Source of the DNA: JAEYXS01 sp943367715 | GTDB taxonomy: Bacteria > Verrucomicrobiota > Verrucomicrobiia > Limisphaerales > JAEYXS01 | Assembly (NCBI GenBank): GCA_943367715.1 | Contig: CALRJY020000002.1 | Location: forward strand, 230,007-294,006 | Direction of reading: 5' to 3' | DNA length: 64,000 nt | Shown here: in pieces, positions 41,772-51,308 of the stretch | How the letters are laid out: each line of letters starts with the position of its first letter | How positions within the stretch are numbered: position 1 is the first letter of the stretch | Program-made: the position numbers and the translations under genes | Notes under the pieces: generated by a model | Told to the model about the DNA's origin: nothing | What the model saw: only the letters and a program-made list of their open reading frames with translations | The model's database searches: none

Positions 41772-44700
41772 GCTATTTTAAGATCCAGCCAAAAGGTGCT
41801 TCCCTGTCCGATCTCGGACTCCAGACCCACCCGGCCATTCATTCGTTCGACACCTTTTTTCACAATGGACAGGCCAATGCCCGTGCCTTCATAGGATTTG
41901 CTGACCCGTTGAAAAATCCCGAAGATCGTTTCATGAGCGTCTTTTTCGATGCCCAGACCGTTATCTTTGAAGAATATGCGGCACATTTTCTCTTCGGGCA
42001 AGGCTTGGCTCCACACTTTGATCCGCGGCGTCACCCCGGGGGGCATGAATTTCACGGCATTGCCCAACAGATTGGAGATGCATTGCGTGAGTACCGCGGG
42101 AATGCCAATCACCGTAGGTAATTGTCCGACGACCTCGACCTCAGCGTTGGGAGCTTGGAAGCTCGGATACGTCCTCAGGATCTCATGCACCAGTTCATCC
42201 AGCGCCACCGTCTCCATCGTCAGGTCCGTGCGGCTCACCCGGCTGTAGGTAAGCACGTCCTGGATGAGGGAATCCATGCGCGCAGCGGCCGAGCTGATCC
42301 GCTTCAGATATTCTTTTCCTTTCGGATCAACCTGGGCACCGCAATCTTCGATGACGATCTTGGCGTAGCCCTGCATGGCGCGTAAAGGTGCCCGCATGTC
42401 GTGAGAAACGCTGTAGGAAAACGCCTCCAGCTCGCCGATCGTCTCCCGCAGGGCCGACGTGCGCTCGGAAACCGTTTCTTCCAGCGTGGTCGCGTGCGTT
42501 TGCAGTTCGTCCTGGGCCTTTTGCAGGGCACTCTCTGCCAGCTTGCGTTCCGTGATGTCCGCGCGGATCGCGATGTACTGCTTGGGCTTCCCATCCTCAC
42601 CGAGGTACGGGACGATGGTTGTATCCACCCAATAGAAGGACCCGTCCTTGGCCTTGTTCTTGATCTCGCCCTTCCACACGCGTCCAGCCCCGATCGTCAT
42701 CCAGATCGCCCGGATGAACTGCTTGGGATGATAGCCAGAATTGATGATCCGGTGATCCGCCCCGATCAATTCCGCGCGGCTGTACTTGGAGATGGCGCAG
42801 AACTTGTCGTTCACGTAGGTGATCTTGCCGGAGGGATCCGTGATCGCCACGATGGCGTGCTCATCGATCGCCGCTTTCACGTCGTTCAACTCGCGCAACG
42901 CGCGGTCCGTCTGCTCATCCGCTTTTTTACGGTCCGTGATATCAGCGCGAATCGCGATATATTGCTTGGGCTGGCCATCCTCACCGAGATACGGAACGAT
43001 CGTCGTATCCACCCAGTAGTAGGACCCATCCTTGGCCTTGTTCTTGATCTCCCCTTTCCACACCCGACCGGAAGAGATCGTCTGCCAGATGCTGCGGATG
43101 AACTGCTTGGGATGGTAACCGGAATTGATGATGCGGTGATCCTGCCCGATCAATTCCGCACGGGTGTACTTGGAGATGGAGCAGAACTTGTCGTTAACGT
43201 AAGTGATTTTCCCCTTCGCATCCGTGATCGCCACGATGGCGTGTTCATCGATCGCGGACTTCACGTCATTCAGCTCCCGCAAGGCTTGCGTGGTCTCTTC
43301 CGCCGCGTCTTTCCGGTCCGTGATATCGGCGCGAATCGCGATGTATTGCGTCGGCTTACCGTCTGACCCCAAGTAAGGGACGATGGTGGTATCCACCCAG
43401 TAATACGAGCCGTCCTTGGCCTTGTTCTTGATCTCGCCCTTCCACACCCGGCCGGCGACGATGGTTTCCCAGATGTTCCGGATGAAATCCTTGGAATGGT
43501 AGCCGGAGTTGATGATCCGGTGATCCTTGCCCAGCAGCTCTTCGCGGGAATACTTGGAGATCGCGCAGAACTTGTCGTTCACATACGTGATCTTTCCCTT
43601 CGCATCCGTGATCGCCACGATGGCGTGCTGGTCCAGGGCTGACTTTACGTTATTCAGTTCCTTCAGCGCTTCCGCTGTCTGGTCTTGCGCCTGTTTGCGA
43701 TCCGTGATGTCGGCGCGAATGGCGATGTATTGCTTCGGTTTGCCGTCTTCGCCCATGTACGGGATGATGGTCGTATCCACCCAGTAGTACGAACCATCCT
43801 TCGCCTTGTTCTTGATCTGGCCCTTCCACACGGAACCCGTGCTGATCGTCTCCCAGAGCGAACGGATGAATTCCTTGGAGTGAAAACCGGAATTGATGAT
43901 CCGGTGATCTTTGCCCAGCAGCTCTTCCCGCGGATATTTGGAGATCGCGCAGAACTTGTCGTTCACGTACGTGATCTTTCCCTTCGCATCCGTGATGGCC
44001 ACGATGGCATGCTCATCGATCGCCGACTTCAAATCGTTCAGATCCCGCAGGGCATTGGCCGTACTTTCCGACGCCTCTTTGCGCTGCGTGATATCCGCGC
44101 GGATCGCGATGTATTGCGTCGGCTTACCATCCTGACCGAGGTAAGGGACGATGGTGGTATCCACCCAGTAGAACGAGCCGTCCTTGGCCTTGTTTTTGAT
44201 CTCACCCTTCCACACGCGCCCGTTGCTGATGGTCTGCCAGATGCCGCGGATGAACTCCTTGGAATGATGTCCGGAATTGATGATGCGGTGATCCTGACCG
44301 ATCAGCTCCTCCCGGTTATATTTGGAGATCGCGCAGAACTTGTCGTTCACATACGTGATCTTTCCTTTCGGATCGGTGATGGCCACGATCGCATGCTCAT
44401 CGATCGCCGCCTTCAGGTCATTCAATTCCCGCAGCGCTTCTTCCGTGTGTTCCACGGCTTTTTTGCGCTCTGTGATGTCTGCGCGGATGGCGATGTATTG
44501 GATGGGTTTTCCCGCTTCATCCAGATAGGGCACAATCGTCGTATCCACCCAGTAAGAGGTTCCGTCTTTGGCGCGATTTTTGATCTCACCGCTCCAGACC
44601 CGACCGGTGTTGATGGTCTGCCAGATGCTGCGGATGAATTGCTTGGGATGATATCCAGAATTGATGATGCGGTGATCCTGCCCCAGCAGCTCCTCCCGGG

Positions 44701-45274
44701 AGTATTTGGAGATGGCGCAGAACTTGTCGTTCACGTACGTGATCTTCCCCTTCGCGTCCGTAATAGCCACGATGGCGTGCTGGTCGATCGCCGCCTTTAA
44801 ATCATTCAGTTCCCGGAGCGCTTCGGTGGTCTGGTGATCGGCTTGCTTGCGGTCCGTGATATCCGTGAAAACAAAGAGCCATTCCAGCAACGTGAGACCA
44901 CCTTCAAGACCACCTTCAAGACCACCTTCAAGACCACCTTCAAGGACGGGCTGGCAGAGAACGGAAAACTGACGATAGAACCCGTCCCGACGCTGGATGC
45001 GTTGCTCCAAGGTGAAGGGCACCTTTCTTTGAATGCCTTCCTTCCAAAGCCGCACCAAACGCTCTTGCTCATCCGCATGCAACCGGCTGATCCAGCCATA
45101 CCCTTCGGCATCCGTGGTTGCTTGTCCGGTGAAATCAGCCCATTGCTCCTGCTCTGGCGCAAAACCTCCATCCAACTCCCCGGTGACAACCAGTTGCGCT
45201 GTAGCCAGACTCAACGCCTTGTACCGCAGCTCCATCCGGGAAGACCTAGGCTGCTCAAGGCGTGTAGATGACAT
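41768..45274 (-). CDS. Histidine kinase with one divergent and six near-identical PAS domains
   Basis: 1168 residues, with no transmembrane helix. A divergent PAS (residues about 10-150) includes the EGGL tandem repeat. Six PAS/PAC units of 128 residues follow, each with AIVAITD, GKITYVNDKFC and RIINSGYH or similar, and ending in AIRADIT-x-RK. A coiled helix and HisKA (H in SVSHDMRAPL) lead to HATPase_c (NLLGNAVKF, DNGLGIE, GTGIGLSIV). The many PAS domains suggest sensing of cytosolic signals (redox, small ligand or oxygen), and their number may tune signal strength. It transmits to the response regulator with which it overlaps by 4 bases. ATG at 45274 is the start. Confidence 0.92.
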   Translation of the reverse strand: MSSTRLEQPRSSRMELRYKALSLATAQLVVTGELDGGFAPEQEQWADFTGQATTDAEGYGWISRLHADEQERLVRLWKEGIQRKVPFTLEQRIQRRDGFYRQFSVLCQPVLEGGLEGGLEGGLEGGLTLLEWLFVFTDITDRKQADHQTTEALRELNDLKAAIDQHAIVAITDAKGKITYVNDKFCAISKYSREELLGQDHRIINSGYHPKQFIRSIWQTINTGRVWSGEIKNRAKDGTSYWVDTTIVPYLDEAGKPIQYIAIRADITERKKAVEHTEEALRELNDLKAAIDEHAIVAITDPKGKITYVNDKFCAISKYNREELIGQDHRIINSGHHSKEFIRGIWQTISNGRVWKGEIKNKAKDGSFYWVDTTIVPYLGQDGKPTQYIAIRADITQRKEASESTANALRDLNDLKSAIDEHAIVAITDAKGKITYVNDKFCAISKYPREELLGKDHRIINSGFHSKEFIRSLWETISTGSVWKGQIKNKAKDGSYYWVDTTIIPYMGEDGKPKQYIAIRADITDRKQAQDQTAEALKELNNVKSALDQHAIVAITDAKGKITYVNDKFCAISKYSREELLGKDHRIINSGYHSKDFIRNIWETIVAGRVWKGEIKNKAKDGSYYWVDTTIVPYLGSDGKPTQYIAIRADITDRKDAAEETTQALRELNDVKSAIDEHAIVAITDAKGKITYVNDKFCSISKYTRAELIGQDHRIINSGYHPKQFIRSIWQTISSGRVWKGEIKNKAKDGSYYWVDTTIVPYLGEDGQPKQYIAIRADITDRKKADEQTDRALRELNDVKAAIDEHAIVAITDPSGKITYVNDKFCAISKYSRAELIGADHRIINSGYHPKQFIRAIWMTIGAGRVWKGEIKNKAKDGSFYWVDTTIVPYLGEDGKPKQYIAIRADITERKLAESALQKAQDELQTHATTLEETVSERTSALRETIGELEAFSYSVSHDMRAPLRAMQGYAKIVIEDCGAQVDPKGKEYLKRISSAAARMDSLIQDVLTYSRVSRTDLTMETVALDELVHEILRTYPSFQAPNAEVEVVGQLPTVIGIPAVLTQCISNLLGNAVKFMPPGVTPRIKVWSQALPEEKMCRIFFKDNGLGIEKDAHETIFGIFQRVSKSYEGTGIGLSIVKKGVERMNGRVGLESEIGQGSTFWLDLKIA
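42517..44820 (-). repeat. Six tandem 384-bp PAS-coding repeats
   Basis: The landmark CAGAACTTGTCGTT recurs at about 42798, 43182, 43566, 43950, 44334 and 44718, exactly 384 bases apart. Units are very alike at DNA level, so the array is either recent or kept uniform by gene conversion. Such arrays change length by recombination. Confidence 0.93.
44896..44943 (-). repeat. 12-bp tandem repeat x4 in the PAS kinase gene
   Basis: Four identical copies of gaccaccttcaa at 44896-44943. On the coding strand this is four EGGL tetrapeptides within the divergent PAS region. Unit length is a multiple of three, so copy-number change would alter the linker without a frameshift. Confidence 0.92.
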
Positions 45275-45352
45275 GATTGAAATAGAGTTTGGTGCGCTGG
45301 CTCGCTACGCTACATCCGATGTCACTCCTGTGCAAGGGACCGGCCCTCATTA

Positions 45353-48300
45353 TTATTGCCTGATCAAGTCCGGCAGGCTGAGAACTTTTTCCAAAGCCTC
45401 CATCTGGATAGGCTTAGTCAGATGTGCCACAAACCCCGCCGCCTTGCTGTCTTTCACATCTTCCTCCGCTCCATATCCCGTGAGGGCGATCCCGCGCAAT
45501 CCATACCGGTCCCGCAATTCCGCCATCAGCTCGTTCCCGCTGCCGTCCGGCAGACCGATATCGGAGATGACCAGATCGATCTTTTCCTGCCGCGCGATCT
45601 CCCGCGCCTCCGCCAGGGAACCCGCCAGATGAACGACGCAGCGACGGCGGATCAACAGATGCATCAAGGCCACCCGCGTCGCTTCATGATCTTCCACCAG
45701 CAAGATGCGTTTCTCCCCCGTTCCCGCTTTTCCCGCCTCCGTCGATGGCTGGCTTTCTTTTTTCGCCGGACCTCCGGCGGTTTCTCCCTCCGCTATCAAT
45801 GGCAATTCCACCACAAACGTCGCGCCTTTGTTGCGCCCCTCGCTGCTCGCTTGGATCTGGCCCGAATGTAACTCGGCCAGTCGCCGCGAGATCGCCAGTC
45901 CCAGACCCAGTCCGCCAAAGCGATGATGCGAAATGCCCTTCGCATGGTCGCCCTGGGCAAACGATTGGAAAACACGCTGCAATTCGTCCGTTGTCAGGCC
46001 ATGTCCGTTATCCGTCACCCGGACGCTAAAATTGGTTCCGTTAGAAATGGTTTCGACCTGGATCCGCCCTCCCCGCGGCGTGAACTTCACCGCGTTCTTC
46101 AGGATGTTCCAGAAAATCTGCTGCAACCGGACGGGATCGCCTGGGATCGTATGCCGGGTTGCTTTCAGTTTCAGCACCAGTTCCTGCTTCTTGTCCATCA
46201 GGTCGGTTTTGATATTGGCCAGCGCATCCTGCAACACCCCGTGGGCATCCACCACCTGCATTTCCAAGTGGAGCTTGCCGCGCGTGATGTGCGTCAAATC
46301 CAGCAAATCATCGATCAGCCTCGCCTCCAGCTCGATGCTCTTGCGGATCGTATCGAAACTGGCCCTTACTGAAGGGGACAGTTCCGGATCACCTGAAGCT
46401 TCACTGGAGATCAATAAGGCCGGGCTTAATGGCGTGCGCAGCTCATGGGAGAGCGCCGCCAGAAAATCATCCTTCGCCCGGTTGGCACCTTCCGCCATTT
46501 CCCGCGCTGCTTTTTCCCGCGCCAGGCTTTCCGCCAGCCTTCCGTCTGCCCGTTTCCGTTCCGTGATGTCGCGCGCGATCTTGGAGGCCCCGATGATTTT
46601 TCCGTGCAAGTCTTTCACCGGCGATACCGTGATGGAGATGTCGAACAGGCTCCCATCTTTCCGTTGCCGCACTGTCTCAAAATGTTCGATGCGCTCTCCC
46701 CGGCGGATGCGGCTCAAGATATCCAGCTCTTCCGAATGATGATCCGGCGGAATAAGCATGGTCATCGGCTTGCCCACCATCTCTTCAGCACTATAACCAA
46801 ACAGCCGCGCCGCCCCCGGATTGCAACTCATGATGATCCCGTTGAGGTCTTTGCTGATGATCGCGTCCGCAGTCGATTCCACTATCGCCGTCATCCACCG
46901 GTTGGTCTGTTCGATCTGCTTCCAGGCGGTCACGTCCTCCACGGACAGCAGGATCATCGGCGAAGCCCCCTCCTTCTGTTCCAACAGCCGCGCATTCAAC
47001 ACCATGAGGCGAGGACCGATTCCTGGAAAATCATGCCGCACCTCGAAATCTTTCAGCCCGGGTTTGCCGGACAATATCTCCATCAGCAATTGGCGTAACT
47101 CCGGGATGTTCCACTGCCCGCTTCCCAACTCGAACACCGGCTTTCCGGCCGTTTCCGCTTTGGAGACGTGAAAAGTATGGTAGAAGGCATCGTTCGCCGT
47201 GTTGACCCTCAAATCGGTGTGCAAAACAAGCAAAGGCGCCCGCACCGTGTCCACGATGGATGTGACGTAGTCCTGCAGTTTCTCCTGCGCGCGTTTCAGT
47301 TCATTGATGTCCACCAGCGTCATGATGACGCCGTCGATCCGGTTATCCGCAGTCCGGTACGGGTGCAGCCGCAGTGAGAACCAGTGGCCGTCGCGGTCCC
47401 GTATCTCCAGTTCCTTCTTCGTGACTTTGCGGATGACCTCCAGCAGCAGGTCTTCCAGATCACGGATCACAAATGGTAGGTCCACCGAATGAATGGGCCG
47501 TCCGACCACCGCCGGTTTCAGATGAAAAAACTCCGTCGCCGCCGGATTGAAACGGCGCACGCGCAGATCGTTGCCGAACATCAGGATGGGGATCTGGACG
47601 CTCCCCAGCAGGTTGCTCAGGTCGTTGTTGAGCTGGTTCAGCTCCGAGTTGCGCGTCTGCAGTTCCTCGTTGAGCGTCTGCAATTCTTCGTTCGTGGATT
47701 GCAGTTCCTCCTTCGCCGTGCCGAGCTGCTCGTTCGTGCTTTGCAGCTCTTCATTGCTGGACAGGACTTCCTCGTTCGCGCACTTCAGCTCCTCGTTCGC
47801 GGCATCCTGCTGCTCCACGATGGCTTGCAGGTATTCCCGGGCCGCCACCAGCTCGGCCCGCAAATGCTTCAGTTCTTCGTCCTTCTTGTTCGCCGGGATT
47901 GGTTTGGCGACCGTCTCCTTTTTGGCCTGTCGCTGGCCAGCCGTTCCACCCTCCTTGCCCGCCTCGTCAAAGAGGATCAAAAAGCAATTCTCCGAAGAGC
48001 CCGAAAGCTTCACCGGGATCACCTCCAGGTTGACCTTGCGCACCGTGTCCTGATCGTCCAGCCGCACATTACGCCGGACCGGTGCGTTCGTTTTTTTTGC
48101 CTCACGGACGGCGGTTCCCAGCTCGAGCTGCAAACTCTCACGGGCCATTTTCAACAGATTGAAGCTGGCCTCGCCCATGGGCGGTTCCAAATAGGGGCTG
48201 GTACGCCCGCGGAACTGCAACACTTCAAGATTGCTGTTCACCAGCACACCCGCCGGAGCATAGCGACCCAGCAAAATTCGATCCGCCTCCTTCTGAAAAT

Positions 48301-49873
48301 CCCCGGGCGTGGACGCATGCACCGGCAGAATGTGCCCGGCCGCCGCCGTGCGGGATTTCAGATCTTGCGCCGCGAAATGGGAGAATGGCCGGATGGCCGC
48401 GCCCTTCTTGGAATAGATGCGATGCTTCTGGTCCAGCAGCTCAAATAGATCAGAATTGGCTCCCACCGTCTCCGAATGGCCCAGCACCAGATAACCATTC
48501 GGGTTGAGCGCGTAGTGAAATGTAGAAACGACATGCCGCTGGAGCGCCGGCGTCAGGTAGATGAGCAGATTGCGGCAGCTCACGATATCCATCCGCGAAA
48601 ACGGCGGGTCGGACGTCACATTCTGTTTCGCAAAGATGCACAGGTCACGGATCGTCTTGCTGATCCGGTAGCCGCCATCTTCCTTGGTGAAAAACCGGCG
48701 TAACCTCTCGGGCGATACCTCCGCCTCGATGCTTTCCGGATAAAAGCCGCGCCGCCCTTTCTCGATGGAGATCGATTCGCTGATGTCCGTGGCAAAGATC
48801 TGGATGCCCGGCGGATTCGGCTTTTGATCCAGGTACTCCATCAGCGTGATGGCCATCGAGTAGGCTTCCTGCCCGGTGGAGCAAGCCGCCACCCAGACCC
48901 GGATCACCTGCGGATCATTCTTCATGATCTCCGGGAAGATGCGGCTCTTAAGCGTTTCATACATCTCCGGTTCGCGGAAAAAACTGGTGACGTTGATCAG
49001 CACATCATCAAACAGCGAGCCCAATTCTGCCCGGTCCCGTTCCAATAGTTCGATGTACTCGGCCGTCGTGTGCTTGGTGCGCACGGTCATCCGCCGTTGA
49101 ATGCGCCGTTTGATCGTGGTATCGCGGTACTGGCTCAGATCCACTCCCGTATGGCCGCGCAGGAGCGTCAGTATGCGCCGGAAATTCTTGGCATTCGCCG
49201 CTTCTACCGCCTGGCTCTCCGTCTTGGGACTCGGCGAAAGGTAAGGGTCTTTACCGATCCGGGCTAGCTCGGTCGCGATCTTCTCGGGTGACAAAATGAA
49301 ATCCACCGAATCTGCCGCCGCCACCGGCATGGACGCAAACGCCGCCGAGTCCTCGTCCTGTGCAAAGGTGATTCCCCCCGCTCCCTTGATCTCCCGCACT
49401 CCCGCCGCGCCATCCGATCCCGAACCGCTCAACACCACGCCGATAGAACAGCCATGATGCTCCGCCGCCAGTGAACAGAAAAAATGATCCACCGGATGCG
49501 GCACCCGCACATCACCTCGCGGACTCAAGTTCAGTTTGCCCTCTTTATACTCCAGGTTCGTATTCGGTGGTATGACGAAGACCTGGTTCGGCACCACCTG
49601 CATGCCCGCTTTCACCTCTTGCACCGGCATCACGGTGGCCTTGGAGAGCAGATTGCTCAACTGGCTCGGATGGTCGCGATCCAAATGCTGCACGAGCACA
49701 AACGCCATGCCGGTATTTTCCGGCAGATGGTTCAACAACTTGGTGAAGGCCTCCAATCCGCCAGCGGATGCGCCGACGCCGACGATGGGAAATGACTTCT
49801 GCCCCGCGCCCGATTGTCCGGGAGTTGATGTGGCAGATATGCCTTCTCCCGGATTCTCAGATGCAGAAGTCAT
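45353..49873 (-). CDS. CheB-CheR-PAS hybrid histidine kinase with receiver domain
   Basis: 1506 residues. Order: CheB methylesterase (S of VGASAGG, H of VQHLDRDH, D of GSGSDGAAG; no CheB receiver), then a CheR methyltransferase (SAM motif ACSTGQEAYS; NVTSFFREPEMYETL; CRNLLIYL). A Gln/Glu/Asn-rich coiled coil of about 60 residues follows (SSNEELQSTNEQL). Next come about three PAS domains, HisKA (ALSHELRTPLSP), HATPase_c (NAVKFTPRGG, GGLGLGLAI) and a C-terminal REC (VISDIGLP). This is a known fused architecture outside the main chemotaxis clusters; no MCP gene is here. It leads an operon with the PAS kinase and response regulator, 78 bases upstream of the former. Confidence 0.92.
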   Translation of the reverse strand: MTSASENPGEGISATSTPGQSGAGQKSFPIVGVGASAGGLEAFTKLLNHLPENTGMAFVLVQHLDRDHPSQLSNLLSKATVMPVQEVKAGMQVVPNQVFVIPPNTNLEYKEGKLNLSPRGDVRVPHPVDHFFCSLAAEHHGCSIGVVLSGSGSDGAAGVREIKGAGGITFAQDEDSAAFASMPVAAADSVDFILSPEKIATELARIGKDPYLSPSPKTESQAVEAANAKNFRRILTLLRGHTGVDLSQYRDTTIKRRIQRRMTVRTKHTTAEYIELLERDRAELGSLFDDVLINVTSFFREPEMYETLKSRIFPEIMKNDPQVIRVWVAACSTGQEAYSMAITLMEYLDQKPNPPGIQIFATDISESISIEKGRRGFYPESIEAEVSPERLRRFFTKEDGGYRISKTIRDLCIFAKQNVTSDPPFSRMDIVSCRNLLIYLTPALQRHVVSTFHYALNPNGYLVLGHSETVGANSDLFELLDQKHRIYSKKGAAIRPFSHFAAQDLKSRTAAAGHILPVHASTPGDFQKEADRILLGRYAPAGVLVNSNLEVLQFRGRTSPYLEPPMGEASFNLLKMARESLQLELGTAVREAKKTNAPVRRNVRLDDQDTVRKVNLEVIPVKLSGSSENCFLILFDEAGKEGGTAGQRQAKKETVAKPIPANKKDEELKHLRAELVAAREYLQAIVEQQDAANEELKCANEEVLSSNEELQSTNEQLGTAKEELQSTNEELQTLNEELQTRNSELNQLNNDLSNLLGSVQIPILMFGNDLRVRRFNPAATEFFHLKPAVVGRPIHSVDLPFVIRDLEDLLLEVIRKVTKKELEIRDRDGHWFSLRLHPYRTADNRIDGVIMTLVDINELKRAQEKLQDYVTSIVDTVRAPLLVLHTDLRVNTANDAFYHTFHVSKAETAGKPVFELGSGQWNIPELRQLLMEILSGKPGLKDFEVRHDFPGIGPRLMVLNARLLEQKEGASPMILLSVEDVTAWKQIEQTNRWMTAIVESTADAIISKDLNGIIMSCNPGAARLFGYSAEEMVGKPMTMLIPPDHHSEELDILSRIRRGERIEHFETVRQRKDGSLFDISITVSPVKDLHGKIIGASKIARDITERKRADGRLAESLAREKAAREMAEGANRAKDDFLAALSHELRTPLSPALLISSEASGDPELSPSVRASFDTIRKSIELEARLIDDLLDLTHITRGKLHLEMQVVDAHGVLQDALANIKTDLMDKKQELVLKLKATRHTIPGDPVRLQQIFWNILKNAVKFTPRGGRIQVETISNGTNFSVRVTDNGHGLTTDELQRVFQSFAQGDHAKGISHHRFGGLGLGLAISRRLAELHSGQIQASSEGRNKGATFVVELPLIAEGETAGGPAKKESQPSTEAGKAGTGEKRILLVEDHEATRVALMHLLIRRRCVVHLAGSLAEAREIARQEKIDLVISDIGLPDGSGNELMAELRDRYGLRGIALTGYGAEEDVKDSKAAGFVAHLTKPIQMEALEKVLSLPDLIRQ

Positions 49874-50037
49874 GTAGCGGCCCTCAATGTCGCACAGAAA
49901 GCATTTCTTGCGAATAAAAAAAGGGTCACATCCATGCCGCGAGGGCCAGCCGCAACTCTTTGGGACATCGTGAGTTCAAGAAATGAGAAGAAATCTGCAG
50001 TCCGGCCCAACACGAGATCCCATTGGCTGCCTGAAAA

Positions 50038-50113
50038 TGGTGTCCCCACCAGGAATTGAACCTGGATATGACGTTTAGGAAACGCCTGCTCTATCCATTT
50101 GAGCTATAGGGAC
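50038..50113 (-). tRNA. tRNA-Arg (anticodon CCT)
   Basis: Minus-strand cloverleaf: acceptor GTCCCTA with TGGGGAC, anticodon loop TTCCTAA (CCT), and T arm CCAGG-TTCAATT-CCTGG. The CCA end is encoded at 50038-50040. It reads the AGG codon. No strong terminator is visible on its 3' side. Confidence 0.93.
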
Positions 50114-50207
50114 TGCCGTAGGCGGAAAAACTGCGGCCTTCCGCCCTCAGGGTCAAGCCTGCGCAAATTGTTCCTTTTGTGAATATCTCCTCATTGCGAA
50201 TGTCGCC

Positions 50208-51299
50208 GTGCGTGCGAAACTTTCTGCTGTGTCTATTCCCTCACAGTTGGATGCAGCCAAACGAGTCGCACGCGGTGCCGCTGGCAACCCGACGAACCGC
50301 TTTGAGGTGATCCATCTGGAGCGGAACGAGGAATGGAATCCGGAGGACGATACGCTGCTGCGCACGCAGTTCTTGATGGATCATTCCGCCACGATCATCG
50401 CCTACAATGACAGCCCGGACATCGGCTTCAGTGCGAGCGTAAACCCCTATCGCGGCTGCGAGCATGGTTGCATATATTGCTACGCGCGCCCAACCCACGA
50501 ATACCTTGGCTTCTCTTCCGGGCTCGATTTCGAGAGCAAGATCATGGTGAAGGTGAATGCACCGGAACTCCTCCGCACGGAGCTAGGCAAACCGAAATGG
50601 AAACCGCAGAGCCTCGCGATGAGTGGCGTGACGGATTGCTACCAGCCCGTGGAGCGCAAGCTCAAGATCACGCGCGGCTGCCTCGAAGTCCTCGCCGAAT
50701 GCCGCAACCCTGTGGGCATCGTTACCAAGAACGCGCTCGTCGCCCGGGACATCGATGTCTTGCAGGAACTCGCCCGCTACAATTGCATCCGCGTCTTCAT
50801 CTCCCTCACCACTTTGGATGCCGAACTGCGCCGCGTGATGGAGCCGCGCACCGCCTCACCGCGCGACCGCTTGGATACCATTCAGAAACTCAGCAGCGCC
50901 GGTATTCCCGTGGGCGTGATGACCGCCCCCATCATCCCCGGTCTGAACGATCACGAAATCCCCATGTTGCTGAAGGCCGCCTCGGAAGCTGGTGCGCGTC
51001 AAGCAGGCTATGTGGTCCTGCGCCTGCCTTATCAGCAAAAAGACCTGTTTGAAGACTGGCTCACGCGCCACTTCCCAGATCGCAAAGAAAAAGTGCTCAA
51101 CCGCATCCGCGCCATCCGGGGCGGCAAATTGAACAATGCTGAGTGGGGCAAACGCTTTTCCGGCGAGGGCATCTTCGCGGAGCAGATCGAGCAACTGTTC
51201 AAAGTCGCCACGCACAAATACGGTTTCAACCGCGAACGTGTCCCCCTTAGCACCGAGCATTTCCGGCGACCTGCGGGAAAGCAGTTGGAGTTGTTTTAA
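50208..51299 (+). CDS. Radical SAM protein of the PA0069/Rv2578c type
   Basis: 363 residues from GTG 50208. The radical-SAM cluster motif is CEHGCIYCYARP. The family landmarks NPYRGCEHGC, KITRGCLEVL and MTAPIIPGLNDHEIP are clear. It resembles proteins related to spore photoproduct lyase; the role is unknown, possibly DNA- or RNA-linked. The gene ends 9 bases before the convergent propeller gene. No SD is obvious near the start. Confidence 0.9.
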   Translation: MRAKLSAVSIPSQLDAAKRVARGAAGNPTNRFEVIHLERNEEWNPEDDTLLRTQFLMDHSATIIAYNDSPDIGFSASVNPYRGCEHGCIYCYARPTHEYLGFSSGLDFESKIMVKVNAPELLRTELGKPKWKPQSLAMSGVTDCYQPVERKLKITRGCLEVLAECRNPVGIVTKNALVARDIDVLQELARYNCIRVFISLTTLDAELRRVMEPRTASPRDRLDTIQKLSSAGIPVGVMTAPIIPGLNDHEIPMLLKAASEAGARQAGYVVLRLPYQQKDLFEDWLTRHFPDRKEKVLNRIRAIRGGKLNNAEWGKRFSGEGIFAEQIEQLFKVATHKYGFNRERVPLSTEHFRRPAGKQLELF

Positions 51300-51308
51300 A
51301 TATTTCGC

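Noticed and set aside
43685..44800. Open plus-strand frame opposite the PAS array
   Set aside because: It repeats with the same 384-base period as a mirror of the PAS code and has no independent motif.
42517..44820. Regular 384-bp repeats that might be taken for a CRISPR or satellite array
   Set aside because: The repeats are in frame and encode PAS domains throughout; there are no short repeat-spacer units.
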